From positions 4,588,001 to 4,652,000 of the forward strand of contig OY969783.1 in assembly GCA_963702995.1 (NCBI GenBank): 64,000 nt of DNA, written 5' to 3'. The stretch is from MFD04580-c1 sp963702995. GTDB taxonomy: Bacteria > Planctomycetota > Phycisphaerae > Tepidisphaerales > Tepidisphaeraceae. Positions 10,030 to 19,265 of the stretch are shown in pieces. A program made the position numbers and the translations under genes. The stretch's first letter is position 1; every line of letters begins with the position of its first letter. The notes beneath the pieces were generated by a model. The model was not told where the DNA came from. It worked only from the letters and a program-made list of their open reading frames with translations, and did not search any database.

Positions 10030-11073
10030 ATGTCGGCCGCTCCTGTACCTGGGATTGACCCTGAGATTCATCAGCTCTGCGAGAACTTCCGCCGCGACTA
10101 TAAGTCCGTGCGGTCGGAGATCGCCAAGGCGATCGTCGGGCATGAGGAGATCATCGACGGCGTGTTGACCTGCCTCTTTGTCGGCGGGCATGCGCTGCTC
10201 GAAGGCGTGCCGGGGCTGGGGAAGACGGCGCTGATTCGGTCGTTGGCGCAGTCGCTGTCGCTGAAGTTCAGCCGCATCCAATTCACGCCCGACCTGATGC
10301 CGGCCGACGTGATCGGCACCAACGTCATCATGGAGAACGAGCACGGGCACCGGGCGTTCACGTTCATGTCGGGGCCGATCTTTTCGCAGATCGTCCTCGC
10401 CGACGAAATCAACCGCGCCACCCCCAAGACCCAGAGCGCCCTGCTCGAGGCGATGCAGGAGAAGCAGGTCACCGCCGGTGGCGAGGTGCGCAAGCTCGAA
10501 GAGCCCTTCTTCGTCATGGCGACCCAGAACCCGCTGGAGCAGGAAGGGACCTACCCGCTGCCCGAAGCGCAGCTCGACCGGTTCTTCTACAAGCTGGTGG
10601 TCCGCTACAGCAATCGGCAGGAGTTGAAGCTGATCCTCGACCGCACGACGACCGGCCACCGCGTCGATATCCAGCCCGTCCTCGACGGCGAGAAAATCGT
10701 CGCCCACCAGCAACTGGTGAAGCGGGTGGTGATCGCGCCGCACGTGCAGGACTACGCGATTCGCTGCACCCTGGCCACGCACCCGCAGGGGGAGTTCGCC
10801 ATCCCGATGGTGAACCAGTTCTTCCGGGTGGGCGCCAGCCCCCGCGCCGCGCAGGCGATCACACTTGCGAGCAAGGTCCGGGCGCTGCTGGACGGCCGCT
10901 TCCATGTGAGCTTCAAGGACGTGAAGGAATGCGTCATCCCCGCGATGCGGCACCGCGTGATCCTGAACTTTGAAGGCGAGGCCGAAGGGATGACCACCGA
11001 CAAGGTGCTGGAGCGCGTGATCGCCGAGACCCCGAACACCATCGAGGCGGAACTGGCGGCGGGGCGCGCATGA
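10030..11073 (+). CDS. MoxR-family AAA+ ATPase
   Basis: A 347-residue MoxR-type AAA+ ATPase, thought to act as a chaperone-like remodelling enzyme for the VWA and DUF58 proteins encoded beside it. Walker A is GVPGLGKT, Walker B VLADEIN, followed by RATPKTQSALLEAMQE and a sensor region MATQNPLEQEGTYPLPEAQL, all near-consensus for MoxR. The ATG at 10030 has AAAGGA upstream at good spacing. Its stop lies in a short tandem duplication (TGATGCGGGGCGCG) just before the next gene. Confidence 0.95.
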   Translation: MSAAPVPGIDPEIHQLCENFRRDYKSVRSEIAKAIVGHEEIIDGVLTCLFVGGHALLEGVPGLGKTALIRSLAQSLSLKFSRIQFTPDLMPADVIGTNVIMENEHGHRAFTFMSGPIFSQIVLADEINRATPKTQSALLEAMQEKQVTAGGEVRKLEEPFFVMATQNPLEQEGTYPLPEAQLDRFFYKLVVRYSNRQELKLILDRTTTGHRVDIQPVLDGEKIVAHQQLVKRVVIAPHVQDYAIRCTLATHPQGEFAIPMVNQFFRVGASPRAAQAITLASKVRALLDGRFHVSFKDVKECVIPAMRHRVILNFEGEAEGMTTDKVLERVIAETPNTIEAELAAGRA

Positions 11074-11101
11074 TGCGGGGCGCGGCTGATGCGGGGCGCG
11101 C

Positions 11102-11653
11102 ATGACGTCGGACGAGGTCAACGCGGTGCTGGGCAACCTGGCGTTGTTCGCCCTGGGGGCGTTCGTGCTCTTCATCGTCTGGAAGGCCTGGACGGCCAGG
11201 ACGGACGAGCCGGAGCCCGCCGGGCGGCCGTGCCCGAAGTGCGGCTATGACCTGCGGGCCAGCGGTTCCCGGTGCCCCGAATGTGGCGTCCGGGTCGTCG
11301 ATCGTCGAAAATACCTTGGGTCGCTGGCGATGGACTGGCCCAGCAACCCGATCAAGCCGAGGCGAATCGAACCCGACGAACGCCCGGAAGTGCTAAAGGC
11401 GACGTCGGATTCGACCGAGGCGCGACATCTTCGCGAGCAGCTTGTAGCCCGAGGAATTGCGAGTTTCATCCAGACCAGCGACAAAGCCCGGCCGCCGCAA
11501 CCCGATGAGCGGCGGAAAACCCTGTGCCGCGTCATGGTCTATTCCGGCGACCTCGCTGAAGCTCGCGCGTACCTTCGTCGGGCTCAGGGGCTGGACGACC
11601 CGGAGCCCCAGGCGGGCCCCGGCTTGACGGAAGACGGCTCCACGCGGGCGTAA
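11102..11653 (+). CDS. Membrane-anchored zinc-ribbon protein
   Basis: A 183-residue protein with one N-terminal membrane helix (LGNLALFALGAFVLFIVWKAW). Next comes a zinc ribbon CPKCGYDLRASGSRCPECG (two CxxC pairs) placed at about residues 44-62. The C-terminal half (ATSDSTEARHLREQLVARGI, then YSGDLAEARAYL) resembles DUF2007-like domains of presumed signalling function. It starts 28 bases after moxR, on the same strand, so it is probably co-transcribed with the Bat-type cluster. Exact role unknown. Confidence 0.75.
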   Translation: MTSDEVNAVLGNLALFALGAFVLFIVWKAWTARTDEPEPAGRPCPKCGYDLRASGSRCPECGVRVVDRRKYLGSLAMDWPSNPIKPRRIEPDERPEVLKATSDSTEARHLREQLVARGIASFIQTSDKARPPQPDERRKTLCRVMVYSGDLAEARAYLRRAQGLDDPEPQAGPGLTEDGSTRA

Positions 11654-11722
11654 GAACTGGTCATATTTGGCGGCCGCACGACACATCGCCGGGCACCGCC
11701 CCTTGAATTCGGAAGAAAACAC

Positions 11723-11920
11723 GTGCCGCGGATCACTATCCCTAAGAACACCGGTAAGGTGCGCGTCGTGATGGCCAGCGGCGGGAAGTTCGCCGTTTGG
11801 AACGGTAAGCAGGGCCCGGGGGAGTTCTCCATCCTCTGCCGCGATCGGAAGCAGGCGACCGAAGTCTGCACGAAGATCAATCGCAAGGAACACGACGGAG
11901 AGATCGAGGTATCCCATTAA
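11723..11920 (+). CDS. Small basic hypothetical protein
   Basis: A 65-residue protein starting at a GTG (PRITIPKNTGKVRVVMASGG). It alternates short strands and a helix (ATEVCTKINRKEHDGEIEV), has no membrane segment and is balanced in charge. Codon use has the high GC3 of real genes nearby. I do not recognise a family. It lies in the same direction as the Bat-type genes around it. Confidence 0.5.
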   Translation: MPRITIPKNTGKVRVVMASGGKFAVWNGKQGPGEFSILCRDRKQATEVCTKINRKEHDGEIEVSH

Positions 11921-12023
11921 GGGATGGCCGCCGTCGCGCCAGGCGGCGTTGGGCCCGGCCCGGGCGGCGAGCACTTCGATGACATGGCGGCGATTGAAAC
12001 AGCTCTCGAGGGAAAGGAAACGA

Positions 12024-12491
12024 ATGCAAGGCTTGGTTCGGCAATGGCGGTCGGTCGTGTCGGTTCCGTTTCGTGGGGCGATTGGTGCCGGCTCGGTGAT
12101 GGTGCTGGCCGCGGCGCTTGTAGGCTGCCGGGGGTCTTACCTGAATCCAAAGACCGACCTGGAGTTGCGACTCGACGCGGCGCGGCAGATGTCGCTCCCT
12201 GAAGAGCGTGACCACGCCATCGCGGGCGTCGCCACGTCGGCCGCCGACGCGGGCGACATGCGCGTCCTGCAAGCGGGGCTTCAGCAGATCGGCGATTCAA
12301 AGCTTCGAAACGACACGGCGGCCGACGCGACGTTCCGGCTGGTCAAGGCGAACCAACGATCGGCCGCCAATACCGTCGCCCGCAGCATCACCGATCGCGG
12401 CCAGCGCGACGAAACGCTCAAGCGGCTCGCCGCCGAAGATCTTGGCTCAACCGACCCTGCCGCCAGCGGCAGTCGCCGCAGCGAAAACTAA
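12024..12491 (+). CDS. Small predicted lipoprotein of the Bat-type cluster
   Basis: A 155-residue secreted protein. The ATG at 12024 follows GGAAAGGAAA at good spacing and begins a leader ending in a lipobox-like AAALVGC. The mature part is helical and repeat-like (DLELRLDAARQMSLPEERDH, AADAGDMRVLQAGLQQI, DATFRLVKANQRSAANTVAR), suggesting a small TPR- or HEAT-like helical array. I do not recognise a family. It sits between the zinc-ribbon gene and the DUF58 gene, so an envelope role with them is possible. Confidence 0.65.
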   Translation: MQGLVRQWRSVVSVPFRGAIGAGSVMVLAAALVGCRGSYLNPKTDLELRLDAARQMSLPEERDHAIAGVATSAADAGDMRVLQAGLQQIGDSKLRNDTAADATFRLVKANQRSAANTVARSITDRGQRDETLKRLAAEDLGSTDPAASGSRRSEN

Positions 12492-12552
12492 CCTGCCGGC
12501 GCACAGATACCCACACGTTGGGACGCGCGGTAGATTTCAGGCCCTGACGCGA

Positions 12553-12690
12553 CCATCTGGTCCCCTCTCCCGGTATTCCGGGGGAGGGATAGGGAGGGGG
12601 CATGGCCGCGAGTGGGTTGGATGCCTCACCACTCCGCGCAGACGCCCCACCCCACCTTTCCCCGGCGTACCGGGAGAGGGAGAAAGAGGG
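12553..12690. repeat. Paired GC-rich hairpin repeat, copy 1
   Basis: CTCTCCCGGTATTCCGGGGG followed by AGGGATAGGGAGGGGGC at 12554-12600 is identical to the stretch at 17580-17616. A partly complementary second half (CCCCGGCGTACCGGGAGAGG) follows at about 12660-12679. Each half is an imperfect palindrome and the two halves can pair with each other. Confidence 0.7.
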
Positions 12691-12764
12691 CGCCCGCCTT
12701 GTTCGGCGGATCGAGCCGATCCGACGATGCGTGTGCGATTGAATCCGTCGGCCGAGGATGTCGA

Positions 12765-13724
12765 ATGACGACCATGACCCCCGGGATGCCCCGGCCGGAC
12801 GGTGGGCCTCCGCCGGTGAAGCCTGCCGCGCCCCAAGCCGCGGACAAGTCGCTGCTGCTCGACCCGTCGTTCATGGCGCGGCTCGATCAGCTCGACCTGA
12901 TGAGCCGCAAGATGCTCTCCGGGAAGATGAAGGGGGAGCGGCGCAGCAAGCGGCGCGGCCAGAGCGTCGAGTTCGCCGACTATCGCAACTACTCCATCGG
13001 CGACGACCTGCGCTTCATCGACTGGAACATCTACGCCCGCCTCGACAAGCTGTTCCTCAAGCTTTTCCTGGAAGAAGAAGACCTGTCGCTCTACGTCCTG
13101 GTGGACGTCAGCGCGAGCTGCGACTACGGCGAGCCGAACAAGGCCCTCTATATCAAGAAGGTGGCGGCCGCCCTGGGGTATATCGGGCTGGTCAACTACA
13201 ACCGGGTATCGATCTGCGGGATGGCCGAGGGGATCGTCGCGGAGACGGGTGCCATGCGCGGCCGCCGCCGCGTCGCGCAGATGATCGACTTTGTCAGCAA
13301 CCTGAAGCCAAACGGCGCCAGCCATTTTGGCGATGCCTGCCGGCGGTTCGCACTCCAGCACCGCCATAAAGGGGTCTGCGTCGTCCTCAGCGATTTCTTC
13401 GTCAAGGAAGGGTTCGAAGAGGGCCTTCGATACGTCGCCGGCGGCAAGTATGACCTGTTCTGCGTCCAGGTGCTTGCCCCGCAGGAGCTGGAGCCCGACC
13501 TCCAGGGGGACCTCAAGCTGCGCGACGTTGAGGATGGCGACCTGGCCGAAGTGAGCATCACGCAGCCGCTCCTCAAGCAATACAAGGCGAACCTGAACGC
13601 CTACTGCCTGGCGCTGAAGGACTTCGTCACGCGTCGCGGGGGGACCTACCTCTTCACCAGCACGGCGGTGCCGTTCGACACGCTGGTGCTGAACTACCTC
13701 CGCGAGCGCGGCCTGCTCGGATGA
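12765..13724 (+). CDS. DUF58 domain protein
   Basis: A ~319-residue DUF58 (VWA-like) protein that commonly accompanies MoxR. Typical motifs are RRSKRRGQSVEFADYRNYSI (residues ~55-75), DDLRFIDWNIYARLDKLFLK, and the VWA-like LYVLVDVSASCDYG, where DxSxS is intact. A late VVLSDFF strand is present. The ATG at 12765 has CGAGGA just upstream; longer in-frame extensions would run through an intergenic repeat and are rejected. No membrane helix, so it is probably cytoplasmic and acts between the MoxR ATPase and the membrane VWA proteins. Confidence 0.9.
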   Translation: MTTMTPGMPRPDGGPPPVKPAAPQAADKSLLLDPSFMARLDQLDLMSRKMLSGKMKGERRSKRRGQSVEFADYRNYSIGDDLRFIDWNIYARLDKLFLKLFLEEEDLSLYVLVDVSASCDYGEPNKALYIKKVAAALGYIGLVNYNRVSICGMAEGIVAETGAMRGRRRVAQMIDFVSNLKPNGASHFGDACRRFALQHRHKGVCVVLSDFFVKEGFEEGLRYVAGGKYDLFCVQVLAPQELEPDLQGDLKLRDVEDGDLAEVSITQPLLKQYKANLNAYCLALKDFVTRRGGTYLFTSTAVPFDTLVLNYLRERGLLG

Positions 13725-13764
13725 CCGGGCAACGGAGCAGGCAGATTCCGGGTGCCATAGCGCC

Positions 13765-13835
13765 TCCCCCGGGAAGGCCCACGTCCTCGTCGGCTCCACG
13801 CGAGAGGCCGACGGGGATGTCGGCGTTCCCAGGCC
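13765..13835. repeat. Dispersed hairpin repeat (GTCGGCTC family), copy A
   Basis: An imperfect palindrome: CCACGTCCTCGTCGGCTCCA, then a CGCGAGAGGCCGACGG middle and GATGTCGGCGTTCCCAGG. Related copies lie at 44931-44985 and 48999-49061, all in intergenic DNA. Confidence 0.65.
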
Positions 13836-13928
13836 CGCGCCACCTATTGCTCGGGCGGTTATGATCCCCGCGGCCGCATTGATTCGCCCAATCACCTTGT
13901 AGCGGATTGAAGCCCGGAGACGACGCGC

Positions 13929-16016
13929 ATGAGTTGGTTCCCAAACTTCCTCAACTGGGAAAACGCCCTCTGGGCCACCGCGGCGGCCGTTCCGGCGCTG
14001 CTGGTCCTCTACTTCCTGAAGCTGCGCCGCCGGGAGATGGCCGTCCCGTCAACACTCCTGTGGCGCAAGGCCATTCAGGACCTTCAGGTGAACGCGCCGT
14101 TCCAGAAGCTCCGCCGCAACCTGCTCCTGTTGCTCCAGCTCATTATTCTGCTCCTGCTGCTGCTCGCCTGGTCGCAGCCGGTGAGCAATTACACGCCCGG
14201 GCCGGGGAGCACGACCGTCATCCTGATTGATCGATCGGCCTCCATGAGCGCGCGGGACATCGAAGGGGGGCACACGCGGCTGGAAGAGGCCAAGCGGATG
14301 GCCAAGGACCTGATCGCCGGGATGAAGCGGAACAGCAAGGCGATGGTCGTCGCGTTCGACGACTCGGCCGAGATGCTCCAACCCTTCACGGAAGATCAGG
14401 GCCTCCTGCGGCGGGCGATCGATTCGATCGAGCCGACCGACCGCAAGACAGACCTCCGCCTCGCCTATCAGCTCGCCGAAGCCCAGGTGAACTTTAACCC
14501 CGAGCAGCTTCGCGAGAATACGGAGCGGCCGGACGTGCGGCTCTATTCGGACGGCCGCGTCCTGAACGAGCAGGAGCTGCGGCTCAAAGGGCAACTGAAG
14601 TACGACCCCCTCGGCTCGGATAAGACGGGCAACGTCGCGATCGTCGCCTTGAACGCGAAGCGGAATTATGACCGGCCGACCCAGGTGCAGGTCTTCGCGC
14701 GCCTAGCGAACTTCGGCCCGGACCCGGTCGAGGCGGGCGTGAAGCTCAGCATCAACGGCGAGCAGATCGAGACCGAGACATCAAAGCTCGAGCACACCGT
14801 CCTGCTCCCCGAGCGCTGGAACGAAGAACAGCGCGGCCAGTGGGAGGAAACCACGGGGAAGAAGCGAAGTGACAGTGTCGAGTTCAAGCTGGATCTGACT
14901 CAGGCGGCCGTCATCCGCGTCGAGCAGACGCACAAGGAAAATGATGCCCTGGCGGCCGACGATTACGCGCAGGTGGTTGTCCCGCCGCCGAAGTCGCTCT
15001 CGGTCCTGCTCGTCAGCGATTTCAACCTCTACCTTGAAAAGGCGATCCGGAGCCTCAACCTGACCAAGCCCGTGATCATGCGGCCGGGGGAGTACGAGGA
15101 TAAGTACAAGGACAAGCCGCCGACCGAGTTCGACGTCATCATCTACGACAACTACACGCCGCCGACCGACAAAGAGACGGGCAAGACGATTCTCCCCTCG
15201 GCCGGGAGCTTCATCTGGTTTGGAAAGGTCCCCGAGGGGATCAAGACGAAGGTGAACATGCGGGCGGCGTCAAATTCGACGACCGGCCCGGCGGCGGTCG
15301 CGGCCGGTGCCGCGCGTCTGCCGGTCATCCTGGAGGGCATCCGCGTCCTGGACTGGAAGCGTGACAACCCGATGCTGAAGGATCTGGCCCTGAGCCGTCT
15401 GGAAGTGGACCGGGCGCTGTCGTTGAACGTCCCGCTTGACCAGGAGGTGCTGATCGACGGGCTCAAAGGGCCGCTGCTGGTCCTGGACAGGGAAGATCGG
15501 CAAACGCACCTGATTGGCAGCTTCGACCTGCTCGACAGCAACTGGCCGCTTCGGCAGAGTTTCCCGATCTTCCTCTATCAGGCGTTGCAGTTCCTGGCGA
15601 TCGGATCGGACATGGATGTTCGGCAGAGCCTGGAGCCGGGGACGGCGGTCCGGATCCCGCGCGCGAACCTTTTGCGCGTCGCCCCCGATTTGAAGTCGCT
15701 CACGCTCAACGGGCCGGGCGGGTCAAAGAAGGTGATGATCCCGCCAACGGGCGACTTCGTCCTGCCGCCGATGAACAGGGTCGGCCTCTACACGACCGAC
15801 CCGCCGATCCCCCAGTTCGAGCAGATGGCGGTCAATCTGCTCGACGCGAATGAGAGCAATCTCCAGCCCAGGGACAAGCCGCCCGGCGACATCGGCGAGA
15901 CCCAGTCCGCCGGCACCGGCAAAAGCCGCCTCGAACTCTGGTGGCCGATCACCTGCGTCGCCCTCGCGGTCCTCTTCATCGAATGGTGGGTCTACACCCG
16001 CCGCGTCCACCTCTAA
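13929..16016 (+). CDS. BatA-type membrane VWA protein
   Basis: A 695-residue protein with the BatA N-terminal region: two membrane helices (LWATAAAVPALLVLYFLKL and LLLLLQLIILLLLLLAW) bracketing RRREMAVPSTLLWRKAI. The VWA domain then starts with an intact metal site (VILIDRSASM). It ends with a third helix (WWPITCVALAVLFIEWWVY) and a short cytoplasmic tail. The large middle part is an extracytoplasmic region of beta-sandwich type. It closes the MoxR/DUF58/VWA cluster. Probably a partner of the MoxR ATPase at the inner membrane. Confidence 0.9.
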   Translation: MSWFPNFLNWENALWATAAAVPALLVLYFLKLRRREMAVPSTLLWRKAIQDLQVNAPFQKLRRNLLLLLQLIILLLLLLAWSQPVSNYTPGPGSTTVILIDRSASMSARDIEGGHTRLEEAKRMAKDLIAGMKRNSKAMVVAFDDSAEMLQPFTEDQGLLRRAIDSIEPTDRKTDLRLAYQLAEAQVNFNPEQLRENTERPDVRLYSDGRVLNEQELRLKGQLKYDPLGSDKTGNVAIVALNAKRNYDRPTQVQVFARLANFGPDPVEAGVKLSINGEQIETETSKLEHTVLLPERWNEEQRGQWEETTGKKRSDSVEFKLDLTQAAVIRVEQTHKENDALAADDYAQVVVPPPKSLSVLLVSDFNLYLEKAIRSLNLTKPVIMRPGEYEDKYKDKPPTEFDVIIYDNYTPPTDKETGKTILPSAGSFIWFGKVPEGIKTKVNMRAASNSTTGPAAVAAGAARLPVILEGIRVLDWKRDNPMLKDLALSRLEVDRALSLNVPLDQEVLIDGLKGPLLVLDREDRQTHLIGSFDLLDSNWPLRQSFPIFLYQALQFLAIGSDMDVRQSLEPGTAVRIPRANLLRVAPDLKSLTLNGPGGSKKVMIPPTGDFVLPPMNRVGLYTTDPPIPQFEQMAVNLLDANESNLQPRDKPPGDIGETQSAGTGKSRLELWWPITCVALAVLFIEWWVYTRRVHL

Positions 16017-16176
16017 GACCGTAAAAGGGGTCAGAAGGTATTTCCGCAAATTCCCTTCCGACCCTGGGTCTGGAGAAATTTATCAAGTGCCTCGTCGCGG
16101 GATACGTCTTCGAATTGGAGAAAGCGCGCCGCGGCGAGCGCAGGCGCGTCATCCTTGGCCCGGGCCTGCCGAGGCG

Positions 16177-17465
16177 CTACGCCGTCGCCGCGGCCGCCGC
16201 GGTGTCGCGCTCCAGGTAGGCGGCTCCCCACAGCCAGAGGAGGCCGGCAAGCGCCATCACAGCCGCAACGAGCCAGAAGGCCGCGTTCCAACCATATTTG
16301 CCGGCGATGCCGCCCAGGAACGGCGGCGCCGGGACATCGCCCAGCAGATGGATGAAGAAGATGTTGAGCGCGAACGCGCTGGCCCGAACCGAAGGGTGCG
16401 TCACGTTTGCAAGGATCGTGTTCGACGGGCCGGTGTTGAAAAAGAGGAAGAAGATCGCCACCGTCAGCGGCGCCCACGCCCACGGGAAGGGGATGTAGAG
16501 CATCGCCAGGATGAACGGGCAGGCCAGCAGCATCCCGGCGGCCGAGACAAGAAAATAGGACCCCGGGAAACGCCGCTTGAGCCGGTCGCCAATATACCCA
16601 CCGGCGAAAGTCGCAAGTAGCCCCGACGCGGCCGTGATCGCGCCGAACAACGTCTTGCAGCTCGGCTCCAACCCGCGCCCTTTCGTCAGGTATCGCGGCA
16701 TCCAGTACGAAACGCCGCCGATGGCGAACGTCATCGCCGCCATCCCCGCGCAGTCCAGAACGAACGACCGGTTCCGCAACAGCGCCAGGTAATCGCCCAG
16801 CCGCGGCTTCTGATGGCCGCCCGCGGACGCCTTCCCGCCCCGTGGCGGGTCACGCATCAGGAAGCAGGCGGCCGCCAGGATCAGGCCCGGTGGCACCGCC
16901 GTATAAAACGCGGTGCGCCAGCCGAATCGCGGCTCAACAAACCCGCCGATCGCGAACCCCAGCGCGCTGCCGACGGGGATCGCCATGTAAAACCAGGCGA
17001 GTACGCCGCCGCGCCGCTCAACCGGATAGAGGTCTGAAATGATCGTGGGCGCGGCGGGCCCGTAACCCGCTTCACCGATCCCAACGAAGCACCGCGTCAA
17101 CAGCAGCAGCCCGAACGTGGCCGCCAGGCCCGAGCCTCCGGTGGCCAGCGACCAGACCGCGACGCTCACGCCGACGAGCAGCCACCGTGACACACGATCC
17201 GCCAGCCACCCGAACAACGGCGCCGCCAGCATGTAGGAGACGAGGAACGCGGTAGCGAGCGAGCCGGTTTTCACCAGCGTCGCCGGGTCGTCTTCGGCCG
17301 TCCCAAAGAAGGCATGGGCGATCTGCGGCTCGACGGCCGCCAGAACGTAGCGGTCGATGTAGTTGAACAGGTTGATCGCCAACAGCAGCCCTAGCGCCCG
17401 CCGGGCGAGGCGGTCGGTCTGGGCGCTGGGGCGTTGGAAATCTGAGATTCAGCGGCGGATGACAT
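16177..17465 (-). CDS. MFS transporter (spinster-like), probable frameshift near its start
   Basis: About 400 residues with 12 membrane helices and the conserved opening LFNYIDRYVLAAVEPQIAHA, the MFS loop motif GWLADRVSRWLL and the cysteine/glycine-rich RCFVGIGEAGYGPAAPT. This resembles spinster/hexuronate-type major facilitators; the substrate is unknown. The conserved frame contains no ATG, GTG or TTG before LLLAINLFNY except an implausible TTG at 17382. An ATG at 17465 in another frame reads MSSAAESQISNAPAPRPTAS and joins the conserved frame if one base is added in the short C run at 17397-17399. I therefore give 17465 as start, with doubt. Confidence 0.8.
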
Positions 17466-17576
17466 CGGCCGGGATGATGACCGCCGCGCAAGGGGATTGC
17501 AATCCGGGTCATGGGCGTTGCAACGCCGCTGGTTTTTCGTTGAGGAGTGACGCACACGCTCGGCGTGTCAGGTTTG

Positions 17577-17712
17577 TCCTCTCTCCCGGTATTCCGGGGG
17601 AGGGATAGGGAGGGGGCTTCGTCGCCTGAAGCGAACGTATCGACCTTTCCAGACCTCAGCGATACGACCCCCACACCGCCCTCCTCCGGCGTACCGGCAG
17701 AGGGGGATCGGC
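17577..17712. repeat. Paired GC-rich hairpin repeat, copy 2
   Basis: Positions 17580-17616 repeat 12554-12590 exactly (CTCTCCCGGTATTCCGGGGG onward). A second half, CTCCGGCGTACCGGCAGAGG, lies at about 17683-17702, as in copy 1. Confidence 0.7.
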
Positions 17713-17731
17713 AACCCGGCCGCGTCAATGA

Positions 17732-17765
17732 CAACGCCCCCGGCCGGTGAAGGTCGGGGGCGTTG
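17732..17765 (-). terminator. Stem-loop after flagellin 1
   Basis: CAACGCCCCCG and CGGGGGCGTTG form a perfect 11-bp stem with a 12-base loop, 55 bases after the flagellin stop. No T tract follows on the minus strand, so it may work as a terminator or as an mRNA 3'-end stabiliser. Confidence 0.6.
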
Positions 17766-17819
17766 TGTGATAAGACCGTCGATGGAGACCGCCGCATCAG
17801 GCGGCCGTCAGGTGCTCAA

Positions 17820-19265
17820 TTACCCGAGCAGCTTCAGGACCGACTGCGGGGCGGCGTTCGCCTGCGAGAGGACGCTGGTGGCGGCCTGCGACAGGATCTG
17901 CGACCGCGTGAGGTTCGCCGTTTCCTCGGCGAAGTTCGTGTCGGTGATGGCGCTGTCGGCGGAGGTCACGTTTTCGTACGCGACGCCGAGGGCGTTGACC
18001 GTCGAACCGATCGTGAACTTCTGGAACGCGCCCAGGCGGCCGCGAAGTTCGCTGACCTGGTTGACCGCCTTGTCCAGGATCTTCTGGGCGTTGGTCAGGC
18101 TCTTGGCCGACAGCGAGTTGGCGCCGCCGCTGGCCAGGGAGCTGAGGTACCCGGTGACCGCGTCGCCCAGGCTGCCGGTTGACACCGACTGGATGCCGAT
18201 GCTCGCCTTGTCGGTCTCAGTCACCTTCTCACCGAGCGCGAACTGGGCGCCGCCGCCGGTGATGCCGAACGTCTTGGAGAGGCCATTGTTCAGGCCGTTG
18301 GTGGTCAGGCCGTTATAGCCGCTGGTGGTGAGCTGAAGGTTCAGGTCGAGGCTGGAGTCACGGTAGGTGACGTTCAGGCCGTTGACCTGCGCCTTGGCGC
18401 CGTTCACGGTAACGGCCGCGTCGGTGCCGTTGGACTTGCTGTTGGTGGCAAGCGTGAAGGAACCGCTGACCGCCTTGACGCTGACGTACTGGTCGGAGCC
18501 GTAGTTCTTGCTGTTGAAGACCAGCTTGTTGCCGCTGGCCGACGCGGTGACGCCGGTTGACGCGGAGATGTTGTTGATCGCGGTGGCGATCTGGGTGAAG
18601 GTGGAGCTGCCGGCGAAGCTGAGCTGCTGGGTGCCGGTGTTGCCGGCGATTTCCAGCGTGACGGCCGAGCCGCCGATGCCGGTGTTGGCGGCGGCGGCGC
18701 CGTCGTACTCCACCTTGCCGAGCGTCGCGCTGTTGCTGACCGAGACGGTCACGCTCTGGGTCGCGTTGTTGGGCAGCGCGGCGCTGTTGATCGACACGGT
18801 GCCGAACGCGCTGGTCGAGACGCTGCTGGTCGAGTAGGCGTAGTTGCCGTTCAGGAGCTTGGCCCCGTTGAACTGCGTCGCGCCCGAGATCCGGTTGATG
18901 GTGTTCAGGATCGAGTCAACCTGGAGCTGATTCGCGGCCTGTTCGTCGGAGCTTAGGCCGCCGGTGTTGGCGCTTTGCCCGACGAGGCTGGTGAGCTGGG
19001 TCAGCAGGTTGCTGACTTCGGCCAGACCGCCTTCGGCCGTGCCGATGACGTTGCTGGCGCGGCCGGCGTTGCTGATGGCCTGCTGGATGCCGGCTTTCTC
19101 ATTGTTGAGGTTCTGGCTGGCGATGAGGCCGGCCGGGTCATCCTTACCGCTGTTGATCTTCAAACCAGTGCTGAGGCGTTCGAGGCTCTGGTTCAGGTTG
19201 TTGTTGTTGTTCGCCAGGACGCGCTGTGCGATCAGCGAGCTGACGTTGGTATTTATTCTGCCCAT
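17820..19265 (-). CDS. Flagellin (paralogue 1)
   Basis: A 481-residue filament protein. The conserved N-terminal D0/D1 region is clear (GRINTNVSSLIAQRVLANNN, RLSTGLKINSGKDDPAGLIA), as is the C-terminal one (LTNAQKILDKAVNQVSELRG, then NLTRSQILSQAATSVLSQAN, ending KLLG). The centre is an enlarged D2/D3 region with hook-IN-like motifs (TFTQIATAINNISASTGVTA). It is the second of two flagellin genes and the last gene of the flagellar block. The ATG at 19265 has GGAGAG eight bases upstream. An 800-base leader or intergenic region separates it from flagellin 2, so it probably has its own promoter. Confidence 0.95.
   Translation of the reverse strand: MGRINTNVSSLIAQRVLANNNNNLNQSLERLSTGLKINSGKDDPAGLIASQNLNNEKAGIQQAISNAGRASNVIGTAEGGLAEVSNLLTQLTSLVGQSANTGGLSSDEQAANQLQVDSILNTINRISGATQFNGAKLLNGNYAYSTSSVSTSAFGTVSINSAALPNNATQSVTVSVSNSATLGKVEYDGAAAANTGIGGSAVTLEIAGNTGTQQLSFAGSSTFTQIATAINNISASTGVTASASGNKLVFNSKNYGSDQYVSVKAVSGSFTLATNSKSNGTDAAVTVNGAKAQVNGLNVTYRDSSLDLNLQLTTSGYNGLTTNGLNNGLSKTFGITGGGAQFALGEKVTETDKASIGIQSVSTGSLGDAVTGYLSSLASGGANSLSAKSLTNAQKILDKAVNQVSELRGRLGAFQKFTIGSTVNALGVAYENVTSADSAITDTNFAEETANLTRSQILSQAATSVLSQANAAPQSVLKLLG

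Larger units (their letters stand above)
17466..17819. other. Intergenic region with hairpin repeat and terminator
   Basis: No gene. It contains the second copy of the paired GC-rich hairpin repeat (17577-17712) and a strong stem-loop at 17732-17765 next to the end of the flagellin gene. Confidence 0.6.
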
